Part shown: positions 34,576 through 44,301 of the stretch, piece by piece | How positions within the stretch are numbered: the stretch's first letter is position 1 | Layout: every line of letters begins with the position of its first letter | DNA from: Tenacibaculum discolor | GTDB lineage: Bacteria; Bacteroidota; Bacteroidia; Flavobacteriales; Flavobacteriaceae | Direction of reading: 5' to 3' | NCBI RefSeq assembly: GCF_003664185.1 | Contig: NZ_RCCS01000006.1 | Location: forward strand, 124,001 to 188,000 | DNA: 64,000 nt | Translations under genes and position numbers: made by a program | The notes under the pieces: model-generated | Databases searched by the model: none | The model's input: the letters and a program-made list of their open reading frames with translations, nothing else | Told to the model about the DNA's origin: nothing

Positions 34576-35814
34576 TTAATTAAACTTTACAGCTACTTTT
34601 TGTGCAATTCCAACAATTACTTCACTAGCTTTAACAATGCTTTCAGCAGGAACATATTCGTAACGTCCATGAAAGTTGTGACCACCAGCAAAAATGTTAG
34701 GGCATGGTAACCCTTTGTATGATAATTGAGAACCGTCAGTACCACCACGTATAGGTTTAATTAACGGAGTAATTCCCATATCTTTCATTACCTCTTCAGC
34801 AATATCAACAATGTGCATTACAGGAGTAACTTTTTCTTTCATGTTAAAATATTGATCTTTAATTTCAACAGAAACTAGTTTTTGTCCACGTTTAGCATTC
34901 AAAACTTCAGCTAAATCTAACATAGCTTTTTTACGATTGTTGAATTGATCCATATCATGATCTCTAATAATATAACTCAACGTAGTTTGTTCAACTTTAC
35001 CTTCCATATGGTGTAAGTGGAAGAAACCTTCATAACCAGTTGTTCTTTCAGGAACTTCATCTTCAGGTAAAGCATTGATAAACTCACTAGCAATAAGCAT
35101 AGAATTAATCATTTTACCTTTTGCATATCCTGGGTGTACAATTTTACCTTGAATAGTAACTGTAGCACCAGCAGCATTAAAGTTTTCGTATTCTAACTCA
35201 CCAATTTGACTTCCATCCATGGTATAAGCCCATTCAGCTCCAAATTTCTCTACATCAAACATGTGAGCCCCTTTACCAACTTCTTCATCAGGAGTAAAGC
35301 AAATACGGATTTTACCATGTTTAATTTCTGGGTTTTGGATTAAATATTCCATTGCAGAAACAATTTCAGTAACACCAGCCTTATCATCAGCACCTAATAA
35401 AGTAGTACCGTCAGTAGTAATGATAGTTTGACCTTTATATTGTAATAAATCTTCAAAATAATCAGGAGATAAAACGATGTTCTCTTCTTTGTTTAATAAG
35501 ATGTCTTTTCCGTCGTAATTATCATGAATTTGAGGCTTTACATTAGCTCCAGTAAAGTCTGGACTAGTATCAATATGAGCAACAAAACCAATAGTTGGTA
35601 CTTCATAATCTAAATTACTAGGTAACGTTGCCATTAAATAGCAATTTTCATCTAATTCAACATCTTCCATTCCTATTTCCTTAAGTTCTTTTTCAAGAAC
35701 TTTAGCTAAATTCCATTGTTTTTCAGTACTAGGAAATGCTGGGTTATTAGGATCACTTTCAGTATCAATAGTTACATACTTTACAAATCGGTCGATTATA
35801 TGTTGTTTGTTCAT
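34576..35814 (-). CDS. pepT: Peptidase T (tripeptide aminopeptidase)
   Basis: 412 residues, M20B metallopeptidase. [13 protein letters not shown] and [15 protein letters not shown] supply zinc ligands and the bridging Asp, [13 protein letters not shown] the general base Glu and a ligand, and [18 protein letters not shown] the C-terminal region. Cytosolic enzyme that releases the N-terminal residue from tripeptides. It is separated from the DUF3810 gene by 70 bp and has its own promoter. Confidence 0.95.
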   Translation of the reverse strand: MNKQHIIDRFVKYVTIDTESDPNNPAFPSTEKQWNLAKVLEKELKEIGMEDVELDENCYLMATLPSNLDYEVPTIGFVAHIDTSPDFTGANVKPQIHDNYDGKDILLNKEENIVLSPDYFEDLLQYKGQTIITTDGTTLLGADDKAGVTEIVSAMEYLIQNPEIKHGKIRICFTPDEEVGKGAHMFDVEKFGAEWAYTMDGSQIGELEYENFNAAGATVTIQGKIVHPGYAKGKMINSMLIASEFINALPEDEVPERTTGYEGFFHLHHMEGKVEQTTLSYIIRDHDMDQFNNRKKAMLDLAEVLNAKRGQKLVSVEIKDQYFNMKEKVTPVMHIVDIAEEVMKDMGITPLIKPIRGGTDGSQLSYKGLPCPNIFAGGHNFHGRYEYVPAESIVKASEVIVGIAQKVAVKFN

Positions 35815-35833
35815 CGTAGTATTTTTAAAGCAT

Positions 35834-35865
35834 CAAAAATAGCCATTTCAAATGTATTTTGTCAA
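35834..35865 (-). promoter_or_regulatory. Promoter of pepT
   Basis: Minus strand TTG (35865-35863), 21 bp, TATTTTTG (35841-35834), about 20 bp before the pepT ATG. Confidence 0.55.
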
Positions 35866-35884
35866 TTGAAACAAGATGAAATTT

Positions 35885-36958
35885 TTAGGAATCTTTCTTT
35901 TTAAAATAAGCAATTAACAAATCAACAACATAACTATACGATTGAATCCCTTTAGATTGATTATTGGCTTTAAGATAAGAGTTATACCCTTTCTTTAAAT
36001 AAGGTTCTATAGGGTTTTTAAACTGCTTCCAGTGTAAGTAAGTAGCTTTAAAATCTTTATAAATACCTTTGTTTACCGTTTTAGCTATTTCTTTACCTAA
36101 TTCTTTATCTCTTTTATAAACTTGGCCTATGCAATAGTTATAAGCCATACGGTAGCCAGAATACTTAAAATATAAGTCTTTATTGGCTATTGAAGCTAAA
36201 AAACTCACAAAATTAGCATCATTCTCAGCTGCCCAACCAATTTGATGTGCCATTTCATGGCAGGTCGTTGCTGGATAACCAGTTTTAGGAATCATGTTGT
36301 TTACTTGAGCTTCTCCTGTTATTGGATTTAAATATCCTGAAGTTCCATTATAAGACTGAAATAAACTAACTAAAGAACTTTTAACAGAGGAAGTTTGATA
36401 AGCCAGTTGAGGGTATATTTTTGAGAGTTCTTGGAATCCAGTTGGAGCTAACTTATAAATTTCTCTTTGAGAATATGGAACTATTACAGAAACTGAATCA
36501 TTTTTTGTTATTTGTAAATGAATTTTGTTTAGTTCTGTTACAATATGTTTAGTGGTTGAAATTAACTCATCAGTTGTATAGGTAGATTGTTTTAGTCCAA
36601 GATTCTTAGCCAAAGGCTGTCTAAAATAATTTAATCCCCAAAAAGCATAAAAACAAAAATAAATAATAGATAGAATTGCAATAAATTTTACTAACTTAGG
36701 AAGGAAGTTTTGAAACCTTTTTTTAATTAAATAATAGATAGATTTTAATAAAATGTAAAGCAAACCAAAACCAATTATATCCCCAACAGAAAAAGGAACC
36801 CAACCTAAAATAGTTCGAAAGAATTGAGAAATGTAAGGATAAATTCCGTTACTATAATAAAACTCAATCCACTGTGGTTTTTGGCTAATAAAAAGCACAA
36901 AAATTACTTGAACAGGTAAAAATAAAGCAACAAAAAAATATTTTTTTAGGTTATGCAT
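35885..36958 (-). CDS. DUF3810 membrane protein with HExxH motif
   Basis: 357 residues. Three N-terminal hydrophobic segments (~8-26, ~50-70 and ~88-108) are followed by a soluble domain containing TTCHEMAHQIGWAAENDANF. This HExxH followed by a downstream Glu is the zinc-metallopeptidase signature of DUF3810 proteins. The substrate is unknown. Transcribed away from dnaB; the 127-bp gap holds both promoters. Confidence 0.85.
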   Translation of the reverse strand: MHNLKKYFFVALFLPVQVIFVLFISQKPQWIEFYYSNGIYPYISQFFRTILGWVPFSVGDIIGFGLLYILLKSIYYLIKKRFQNFLPKLVKFIAILSIIYFCFYAFWGLNYFRQPLAKNLGLKQSTYTTDELISTTKHIVTELNKIHLQITKNDSVSVIVPYSQREIYKLAPTGFQELSKIYPQLAYQTSSVKSSLVSLFQSYNGTSGYLNPITGEAQVNNMIPKTGYPATTCHEMAHQIGWAAENDANFVSFLASIANKDLYFKYSGYRMAYNYCIGQVYKRDKELGKEIAKTVNKGIYKDFKATYLHWKQFKNPIEPYLKKGYNSYLKANNQSKGIQSYSYVVDLLIAYFKKKDS

Positions 36959-37085
36959 GCCTCCAAAAATAAGAAAGTTGTAACGTTATCAACAAGTTAA
37001 TAACAGTTTATTTACAAAAAATGTGCATAAAGAAAATTGAGCATAGTCTCTAAAAATATCATCTTAAAAATTTACTTTTGCTGTT

Positions 37086-38600
37086 ATGGAAAGAACCCAA
37101 TCTCTCAAAGGAACAAAAATAGATAAAGCTAGAATTATAAGCTTAGAAAAAGGAAAGTTACCACCGCAGGCTTTAGAGTTAGAAGAGGCTGTTTTGGGCG
37201 CTATGATGATTGATAAAAAAGGGATTGATGAAGTAATTGATATCTTGCATCCAGATGCTTTTTATGATAAAAGGCACCAAGAAATTTATGCAGCTATTTA
37301 TGAGCTTTTCCAAAACTCAGAGCCAATTGATTTACTTTCTGTATCAAATCAATTAAAGAAAAATGGAAAGTTAGATTTAGCTGGAGGAGATTTTTACTTA
37401 ATTGGGTTAACTCAAAAAGTAGCCTCATCTGCTCATATTGAATTTCACTCTAGAATTATCCTAGAAAAGTTTATTCAACGTAAACTAATTACCATTTCTT
37501 CAGAAATTATTGAAAATGCATATGATGAAACTGTTGATGTTTTTGATTTGTTAGATGATGCCGAAGGAAAATTATTTGAAGTAACACAAGGAAACCTTAA
37601 AAAAGGAGCTGAAAGAGCCGATTCGTTAGTACAACAATCGATTAATAAAATTCAAGAAATTTCAACCAAAGAGGGAATGAGTGGTTTGGCAACAGGATTT
37701 ACCAAACTAGATGCATTAACCTCAGGTTGGCAACCTACCGATTTAATCATTATTGCAGCACGTCCCGGTATGGGTAAAACCGCTTTCGTAATATCGATGG
37801 CAAAAAATATGGCGATTGATTTCGGACACCCAGTAGCATTATTCTCACTAGAGATGTCATCGGTACAGTTAATTACCCGTATGATTTCTTCAGAAACAGG
37901 ATTAACTTCTGAAAAATTACGTAAAGGAAACTTGGAACCACACGAATGGGAGCAATTAAACGTGAAGGTGAAAAAACTTTCTGATGCACCTATTTTTATT
38001 GATGATACACCTGCACTATCAATCTTTGATTTACGTGCAAAAGCACGTCGTTTAGTGTCGCAACACGGAGTTAAAATCTTAATTATTGATTACTTACAGT
38101 TAATGACAGCCGGAGGGGCAGGAGGTAACCGTGAACAAGAAATTTCGACGATTTCGCGTAACTTAAAAGCACTAGGTAAAGAATTAAATGTACCTGTAAT
38201 TGCACTTTCTCAGTTATCACGTGCGGTTGAAACCCGTGGAGGAAGTAAACGTCCGTTACTATCCGATCTTCGTGAATCTGGAGCAATTGAGCAGGATGCC
38301 GATATTGTATCGTTTATTTATCGTCCTGAATACTATGGAATGACAGAATGGGATGATGATGATCACTCACCATGTGAAGGACAAGGAGAGTTTATTGTAG
38401 CAAAACACCGTAATGGTGGATTAGATAATATCCGTTTAAAGTTTACAGGACACTTGGCAAAATTCTCAGATTTAGAAGAAGGATTTAGTAGTGAATTCCA
38501 ATCGAGTATGAACTCAGGATTTAACGATGAAGTAGCGTCTAGTAATTTTGCTTCACCAGAAGATGCTTTTGGACCTAGCGATGATGATGTTCCGTTTTAA
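37086..38600 (+). CDS. dnaB: Replicative DNA helicase DnaB
   Basis: 504 residues. N-terminal domain (LPPQALELEEAVLGAMMIDK) for primase contact, then a RecA-like helicase with Walker A ARPGMGKTAF, Walker B KILIIDYLQLM, and SQLSRAVETRGGSKRPLLSD with the arginine finger region. Hexameric helicase at the replication fork. No intein. A -7 box TACTTTTG (37073-37080) ends only 5 bp before the ATG, so the main transcript may be leaderless. Confidence 0.97.
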   Translation: MERTQSLKGTKIDKARIISLEKGKLPPQALELEEAVLGAMMIDKKGIDEVIDILHPDAFYDKRHQEIYAAIYELFQNSEPIDLLSVSNQLKKNGKLDLAGGDFYLIGLTQKVASSAHIEFHSRIILEKFIQRKLITISSEIIENAYDETVDVFDLLDDAEGKLFEVTQGNLKKGAERADSLVQQSINKIQEISTKEGMSGLATGFTKLDALTSGWQPTDLIIIAARPGMGKTAFVISMAKNMAIDFGHPVALFSLEMSSVQLITRMISSETGLTSEKLRKGNLEPHEWEQLNVKVKKLSDAPIFIDDTPALSIFDLRAKARRLVSQHGVKILIIDYLQLMTAGGAGGNREQEISTISRNLKALGKELNVPVIALSQLSRAVETRGGSKRPLLSDLRESGAIEQDADIVSFIYRPEYYGMTEWDDDDHSPCEGQGEFIVAKHRNGGLDNIRLKFTGHLAKFSDLEEGFSSEFQSSMNSGFNDEVASSNFASPEDAFGPSDDDVPF

Positions 38601-38672
38601 TCTTTAAATAAAACTTAAAATATTATAGAATACATAATTGCTTAAAAGTAATTGTGTATTTTAGTTTTTGAT

Positions 38673-39932
38673 ATGAAACAATTTCTCTACATACTAACAT
38701 TTTTCCTTTTTTCTAACTCTCTATGGGCATCATTTATTTATGTACCTATGAGTAACGAAAATCAAAAAAATCATTTAAAAGCCTATGGTATTGTTTACTA
38801 TGCTTTAGAAAATGGGTTGAAGGCAAAATGGTTATTGAATTATGATGGAGGTGCTTTCTTAATTGAAAATAATGAAGCAGTAGAAAAAGAATGCAAAATA
38901 CGAGGTGTATCCTATCAAATCATTTCTGATGCTAAGTCAGCATTAATTTTAGAAGAAATTTCATCACCATCTAAAAACCAAGAAGCAGTAACTTTAGAAA
39001 AAGCCCCTAAAATAGCGGTGTATTCACCGAAAGATAAAATGCCGTGGGATGATGCAGTAACTATGGTACTGACATATGCTGAAATTCCGTTTGATGTAAT
39101 CTATGATGAAGAAGTACTAAATGATAAACTATTGTTGTATGAATGGCTACACTTGCATCATGAGGACTTTACAGGTCAGTATGGGCGTTTTTATGGAGCT
39201 TTTAGAACAGCGCCTTGGTACATTCAACAAAAAAAAGATGCAGAAGCTTTAGCAAAAAAACTAGGATACAGTAAAGTATCAGAAGAAAAAGGAGACGTAG
39301 CTAAAAAAATCCGTGATTATGTAGTAGGTGGTGGGTTTATGTTTGCGATGTGCTCTGCAACCGATAGTTTTGATATTGCGCTGGCTGCAGATGGTGTAGA
39401 TATTTGTGAAGGAATGTTTGATGGTGATGCTTCAGAACCTAATTACCAATCGAAAATAAATTTTAATAAAACATTTGCGTTTAAAGATTTTGAATTGATT
39501 CGGAATCCTACTACGTATGAGTTCTCTTCAATAGATATGACTCGTAAACGAAGAATAAGAAAAGAAGTAGACTACTTTGTATTAAAAGAATTTTCTGCAA
39601 AATGGGATCAAGTTCCAACAATGCTTACCCAAAACCACACGATGTTAGTAAAAGGTTTCATGGGGCAAACAACATCTTTTGATCCTAATACCATAAAATC
39701 TACCATCATTGTTTTAGGTGAAAACAAAACTAATAAAGAAGGACGTTATATTCATGGAACTAAAGGTAAGGGAATGTTTACCTTTTATGGTGGCCATGAC
39801 CCTGAAGATTATCAGCATAGGGTAGGAGACCCTAAAACAGAATTAGATTTACACCCAACTTCACCAGGATATCGTTTAATATTGAATAATGTACTGTTTC
39901 CTGCAGCTAAAAAGAAAAAACAAAAAACTTAA
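38673..39932 (+). CDS. Secreted protein of the flavobacterial 'asparagine synthetase B'-labelled family
   Basis: 419 residues from ATG 38673, chosen because a signal peptide follows (KQFLYILTFFLFSNSLWA). I see neither an N-terminal nucleophile Cys glutaminase nor an ATP-PPi loop, so it is not an asparagine synthetase although homologues are often named so. VYSPKDKMPWDDAVTMVLTY and FMFAMCSATDSFDIALAADG suggest a Rossmann-like, glutamine-amidotransferase-like fold. His-rich segments (WLHLHHEDF, YGGHDPEDYQH) might bind metal. Function unknown. It follows dnaB by 72 bp. Confidence 0.65.
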   Translation: MKQFLYILTFFLFSNSLWASFIYVPMSNENQKNHLKAYGIVYYALENGLKAKWLLNYDGGAFLIENNEAVEKECKIRGVSYQIISDAKSALILEEISSPSKNQEAVTLEKAPKIAVYSPKDKMPWDDAVTMVLTYAEIPFDVIYDEEVLNDKLLLYEWLHLHHEDFTGQYGRFYGAFRTAPWYIQQKKDAEALAKKLGYSKVSEEKGDVAKKIRDYVVGGGFMFAMCSATDSFDIALAADGVDICEGMFDGDASEPNYQSKINFNKTFAFKDFELIRNPTTYEFSSIDMTRKRRIRKEVDYFVLKEFSAKWDQVPTMLTQNHTMLVKGFMGQTTSFDPNTIKSTIIVLGENKTNKEGRYIHGTKGKGMFTFYGGHDPEDYQHRVGDPKTELDLHPTSPGYRLILNNVLFPAAKKKKQKT

Positions 39933-40237
39933 ATAATTGTAAATTAGTTATTTATGTTTGTTTTTTGTTAACTCCTATACCTTTTTAATAATCCTTAATA
40001 TATTAATAACCTACGTTTAAGGTTTTTGTAAAGAAACTAGCTTTTTATTTATATAACTTAGTAAGAGTAAAACCAAAATTCATTTTGTAATGTGTTGAAT
40101 GTTTTATGATTAGCGCGCAATTTCATATTTCATTCTTTAGTTTAATGGTTTGATCATCTGTTGAATAGTTTTGGTTTTTAGGCGTACACCGAAAAGCCTA
40201 AAAAGAGTAGGTAACACTAACTTAAAACTAAATTATT
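39933..40237 (+). promoter_or_regulatory. 305-bp intergenic region with -7 box and 5' hairpin
   Basis: AT-rich and without a gene. A -7-type box TAGTTTTG lies at 40166-40173, but no TTG stands at a good distance (the nearest is 13 bp away). Directly downstream, TTTTTAGGC (40175-40183) and GCCTAAAAA (40196-40204) form a perfect 9-bp hairpin that would sit at the very 5' end of the mRNA of the next gene, where it may stabilise the transcript or be a protein-binding site. Confidence 0.45.
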
Positions 40238-41287
40238 ATGGCAACAAATCTAGCAAAGCCATCTAATGGTGCCTTGACTAAAGAGGTAGGAGAAGCAAAT
40301 ATGATATCTCCAACTAACGGAATGTACAACACGCTTTGTCAATCATTAAACTTAAGTGATAAAAGTTTTCAAATGATACAAGGGGTATTACCAGTACAAA
40401 ATTTAGCTCAAGAACTATATAATTACTTTGATGGCATTCCCCCTAAATCTGTAGGCGTGTTGTATGAAGGAAACCCCTTAAATAACTTAAGTGGTAACTA
40501 CGCTACTATGCTAAGTAAAACAGAAGATACTAATACGTTCTTGTACAAAATAGCTATGAGTAATTATACAAACTCTAACAATTGGATTGGAGGTAATATG
40601 GGGACAAACCCTATTTACACACCTAGCTTAGAGGAGTTAAAGACATTAGTTGATGTAAAAGGATCTACTGCAGATATTCATTTTGATTCATCAACATCAA
40701 ATGATAATATTGAAAATTCTTGGGCACAGAGTAATGGTTCTTCAGGAGTAGGTTTCTGGGGAAAGAAATCTAATAGTGTATCAAAATCGTTGAATGAAAA
40801 AGCTTCAGCAAGCAGAATAACTGTTGACATGCATTTTCATAAATATGCTTTCTTACCTGTTAGAGCTGGTGGATGGTTTTTCTCAGGCTATTTTACAGAT
40901 ATGTATAAAAACCCAGATCAATTTCAATCAAAAGAAGACTGGAATAATTTATTTGGACCATCTGGTACCTTACAAAGAGTAAACAACCAAGCTTTACTTG
41001 TATCAGGTTATACAATAGAGGTAAAATCATGGGCAACTTATAGTCAATCTGACTACGAAGAAATTCAAAAAAGTACAGAAACTAATGTATGGCCATTCTA
41101 TACGTCTGGATCTTCATCAAAAGCTACTTCAAGCTATAAATTTAATGATGATAAATCAATTTCTGTAAGAATTACATCTGAAAAAGGAAATTTACAAATT
41201 CTTGGTATGGGAGTAATTCCAACAGATAGAGCAGTAACAGGTGGTAGTGACAATCACATTTTAAAAGCACCTTCAAGATTAATTTAA
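40238..41287 (+). CDS. Unknown protein, paralogue of the next gene (copy 1)
   Basis: 349 residues, no signal peptide or membrane helix, rich in Ser, Asn, Thr and Tyr. It aligns with the product of 41371-42279: YTNSNNWIG/YNNTENWIV, PIYTPSLEELK/PKYTPTINTVK, GGWFFSGYF/GNWFSSAAF, and FNDDKSISVRITSEKG/LEEDKSITIRLVIPKN. A central Ser/Gly/Asn-rich insert (~150-195) is unique to this copy. Predicted mostly beta. I do not recognise the family; a secreted beta-rich binding or pore-forming protein is possible but unproven. Confidence 0.6.
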   Translation: MATNLAKPSNGALTKEVGEANMISPTNGMYNTLCQSLNLSDKSFQMIQGVLPVQNLAQELYNYFDGIPPKSVGVLYEGNPLNNLSGNYATMLSKTEDTNTFLYKIAMSNYTNSNNWIGGNMGTNPIYTPSLEELKTLVDVKGSTADIHFDSSTSNDNIENSWAQSNGSSGVGFWGKKSNSVSKSLNEKASASRITVDMHFHKYAFLPVRAGGWFFSGYFTDMYKNPDQFQSKEDWNNLFGPSGTLQRVNNQALLVSGYTIEVKSWATYSQSDYEEIQKSTETNVWPFYTSGSSSKATSSYKFNDDKSISVRITSEKGNLQILGMGVIPTDRAVTGGSDNHILKAPSRLI

Positions 41288-41302
41288 TCTTTTTTGGTAA
41301 AA

Positions 41303-41326
41303 AGAGCACATGGAAACATGTGCTCT
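41303..41326 (+). terminator. Hairpin between the two paralogous genes
   Basis: AGAGCACATG-GAAA-CATGTGCTCT, a 10-bp perfect stem with a GNRA-type loop and a T-rich but interrupted tail. Possible partial terminator that would lower expression of the second gene. Confidence 0.6.
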
Positions 41327-41370
41327 ACTTTATCTTTTTTAAATTAAATAATTAACTTAAAACTAAAGGT

Positions 41371-42279
41371 ATGAAGTCCCCCGAGAGCCTCAATTATTTA
41401 GTATTAAATGAACTAGCAGGATTGTTTAACGCGCAACTATGTGATTTTACATTTTATGCAACTTTACCAGATTTACCCAAAACAGAAACTGATTTTGTAA
41501 AACTTCTTGATTCAGTTCCTATAGGAAACGAGTTTTTTGATAGTACAGTTCCCTTAAACTATTTTAGTGAGGTTTATGGAGAAATTCTGAAGGCGCAGAT
41601 AAATCAACCTTTATCTATTGAAATAGGTTTGAATAATTATAATAATACTGAAAATTGGATAGTTCCCTATACCGTTCCAAAATATACGCCAACTATTAAT
41701 ACAGTTAAAGAAGCCATAGAAAATTCAAGTAAATCACATTTGATAGTTAAATCAAATCAGTATCCAATAAGAATCCCTGTTTATCCGGAATTTCCAGTTT
41801 TAGTAGTATCTAATCCTTTGATGGAGTTTAATAAACAAGTGGAAAAAGCGATTATTACAACCACTATAACCTTTAATCAGGCTTCAAGTCAAAGGATTTT
41901 ATTTGGTAATTGGTTTTCATCAGCAGCTTTTTTGTATGCATATCAAACTCCGAGTAATTGGGATGATTCGGTAATTTCATGGGAAACTGTTTTTAATGAA
42001 GAAACAGGAATTTTAAAGTATATTAATTCATATATAACATCGGTTTCTGACATGACCATAGAAATACATATCTCTGGTAATTATAATAGAGAAACTATTA
42101 CTATGTTAGAATCAGTACCTGAGCAAGTTATTTTTCCTTTTTATCAAAAAATTAATAACTCTAGTATTAGTTATAGATTGGAAGAAGATAAAAGTATCAC
42201 TATACGATTAGTGATACCGAAAAATCAAAATTATGTTTTTGGAATGCAATATATAAGCGTTAAACACTTACTTACATAG
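41371..42279 (+). CDS. Unknown protein, paralogue of the previous gene (copy 2)
   Basis: 302 residues, no signal peptide. It shares the N-terminal Asn-rich NYNNTENW motif, the central NWFSSAAFLYAY and the C-terminal EDKSITIRL block with the gene at 40238 but lacks its Ser/Gly insert. The two genes are 83 bp apart, so this is an old tandem duplication that has diverged strongly. No function can be assigned. The convergent neighbour is the TPR/AraC regulator, whose 3' end lies 26 bp away. Confidence 0.6.
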   Translation: MKSPESLNYLVLNELAGLFNAQLCDFTFYATLPDLPKTETDFVKLLDSVPIGNEFFDSTVPLNYFSEVYGEILKAQINQPLSIEIGLNNYNNTENWIVPYTVPKYTPTINTVKEAIENSSKSHLIVKSNQYPIRIPVYPEFPVLVVSNPLMEFNKQVEKAIITTTITFNQASSQRILFGNWFSSAAFLYAYQTPSNWDDSVISWETVFNEETGILKYINSYITSVSDMTIEIHISGNYNRETITMLESVPEQVIFPFYQKINNSSISYRLEEDKSITIRLVIPKNQNYVFGMQYISVKHLLT

Positions 42280-42304
42280 ACGTCAATAGTATGCAGTAAC
42301 CTTT

Positions 42305-43980
42305 TTAATTAGTTTCTGTTTTTTCTAACTCTTTAATAAAATAAGAAGGTTTTATACTAGTGAATTTATAGAAAGCTTTTGAAAAAGACTCTGCATTTTT
42401 AAATCCGACTTCTTGTGCAATAGCTTTTACAGTATACTTTCTCCATAAAGTATCATTTTTAAGTTTTTCAACCGTATATTCTATCCTAAGTTGATTGACA
42501 TAATTAGAAAAAGAAGTGTTTTTATATTGATTGATTACTTTCGATAAGTAGCTTGTATTGGTAACCGGTCAGCCAATAGTTGTAAGTTGATTTTAGAGTC
42601 TAAAAAATCTTCATGTGTTTCAAACATCTCAAGCCCTTCCATAAGAGTAGTGACAGTATCATCAGAAAGCACGTGTTTACTAGTAGCTTGTGTTATATTT
42701 TTCTCTATTTCTTTTGTTTTCGTAGCTTCATTTTGTTTCATCAGAGCGGCAAATCGCTTTTTATAAACTCTTTTTTTATTGATTTGATAACTTATTAAAA
42801 CAAATGAAAAAACTAACAAAGAAATATAAATAATTTTGTTTCTTCTAGACTCCTGTACTTCATTCTCTAACTTTTCAATAACTTGTTTCTTTTCTGCTAA
42901 TAGGTTAGGGATGTCGTATTTTTCAGTAAGGATTTTATTTATTTTATTTTTTTCGTTCAGGTTGAAATCTTTTAACTTTAGTAATTTTTCTATATATAAT
43001 AGTTGTTTTTTTAAGTTATTCTTTTTTCTATAATGCTTTAAAAGAAACATAAAACTATCTTCTAATTTTTTTGAAGATAAATTTTTAATTTTATAGATAG
43101 AATCGGCTTTTTTATGATACTTAAGGGAAGAGCTATAATTATTAATAGAGTCATAAGAAATACCCATTAAAGTATATGTTTGGTTAAGTACTACATAATT
43201 CTCGTCTTCAATTATAAATGGTATAAATTGATGAAACCCAATTAACGCTTTTTCATATTTTTTATTTTCAAAATTAATTAATGATTTCATAAAATATGAA
43301 AAATGTAAAAATAGTGTATCATTTGACTTTTTACTTGAATTAATACTTTTAGCGTTGTAATAATATGCTGAGTCTAAGTTTTTTTTCTTTAAGTGAATTG
43401 AAGTGATGTTGTTAAGTAAAGAAAGATACTCGTTTGTTTTATGTAATTTATTTCTGTTTTTTAAGTATTTGAAAGCTTTTAGATAAAAAGAAAGAGCTCT
43501 TTCTTTTTCACCTATTGATGATTTAATCATTCCCAAATACATATTCTTGTATGCTTTAATACTATCTTTTGTTTCATTAACTAAAAGAAATTCTTTTAGG
43601 GCTTCGCTATTCCTCCTTTTATGGAAGAAGAACTTACCTTTTTGAAAGTAAATAATTGATGGGTATTTTTTAGTCGGTTTATTTTTAGTTATTCTAATTA
43701 GTGAGTCACAAAAATTTAAATAGATGTCTTCATTATTTAAAATGTCAGCTAAAAAATATTTACCAGACATCATCCGTAAAGTATCTTTTTCTTTTAAAGC
43801 TTTTGAAAAATACTTTTTAGCATATATAGTTGCTTTTAAAGTATCAGGTTTACTTGTATAAAAAAGTTCAGATAGTTCTTCAAAACTTTTTTGTAATAGT
43901 GTGTCTTGTTTTATATGATTTTGAGAATAAACTTTTAAACTTAATCCAATAACTAGGAGTAAAACAAATATCTTTTTCAT
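42305..43980 (-). pseudogene. TPR-containing AraC-family regulator, frameshifted before the DNA-binding domain
   Basis: Signal peptide (KKIFVLLLVIGLSLKVYSQ), TPR-type helical repeats (~30-330), a transmembrane helix (IIYISLLVFSFVLISYQI, ~385) and a cytoplasmic linker: the usual flavobacterial TPR/AraC sensor-regulator. The open frame stops at 42535 after LQLLADRLPIQ. From about 42560 a different frame encodes the missing helix-turn-helix: TNTSYLSKVINQYKNTSF, VNQLRIEYTVEKL, TVKAIAQEVGFKNAESFSKA and SIKPSYF, ending with TAA at 42305. One base is missing near 42560-42570 in a GGTTACC context. Real loss of function, phase variation or sequencing error are all possible. Confidence 0.85.
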
Positions 43981-44301
43981 AAAAAATAATCAAATAGAGG
44001 CCAAAAGTACCAAAAAATCATGATTTTTTGATTTTAATTAACATGTTGTAAATGAGTTTTTTATCTATTTATAAAAGGCGTTTTTTATAAAATACGTGTA
44101 TAACTATTTGTAAATCAAACAAACAAACAAGTTCTTTGAACCACGTAAATAAAGGGTTCAGTAATTATTCAATTAGAAAGGGAAAATTTAACGAAAAAGA
44201 AAACTTAACTCATATGAACCCTTTTTCTTTTACTTAAATAAAAAAGTAATTGCTCATTTTTCCATAATCAATTACATTTGTGGGCATAAAACAAAACAAT
44301 A
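43981..44301. other. 321-bp intergenic region with a long-loop inverted repeat
   Basis: Between the divergent TPR/AraC gene and the transketolase gene. AAAGGGTTCA (44151-44160) and TGAACCCTTT (44215-44224) are perfect 10-bp inverted repeats 54 bp apart, the second followed by a T-rich tract. They could be a terminator of a small transcript or a regulator site. The only promoter I can support is that of the transketolase at 44250-44280. Confidence 0.4.
44250..44280 (+). promoter_or_regulatory. Promoter of the transketolase subunit gene
   Basis: TTG (44250-44252), 20 bp, TACATTTG (44273-44280): good Bacteroidota promoter 21 bp before the ATG. Confidence 0.65.

Noticed and set aside
38673..39932. 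Asparagine synthetase B activity
   Set aside because: No glutaminase nucleophile Cys at the N-terminus and no ATP-pyrophosphatase loop; the protein has a secretion signal.
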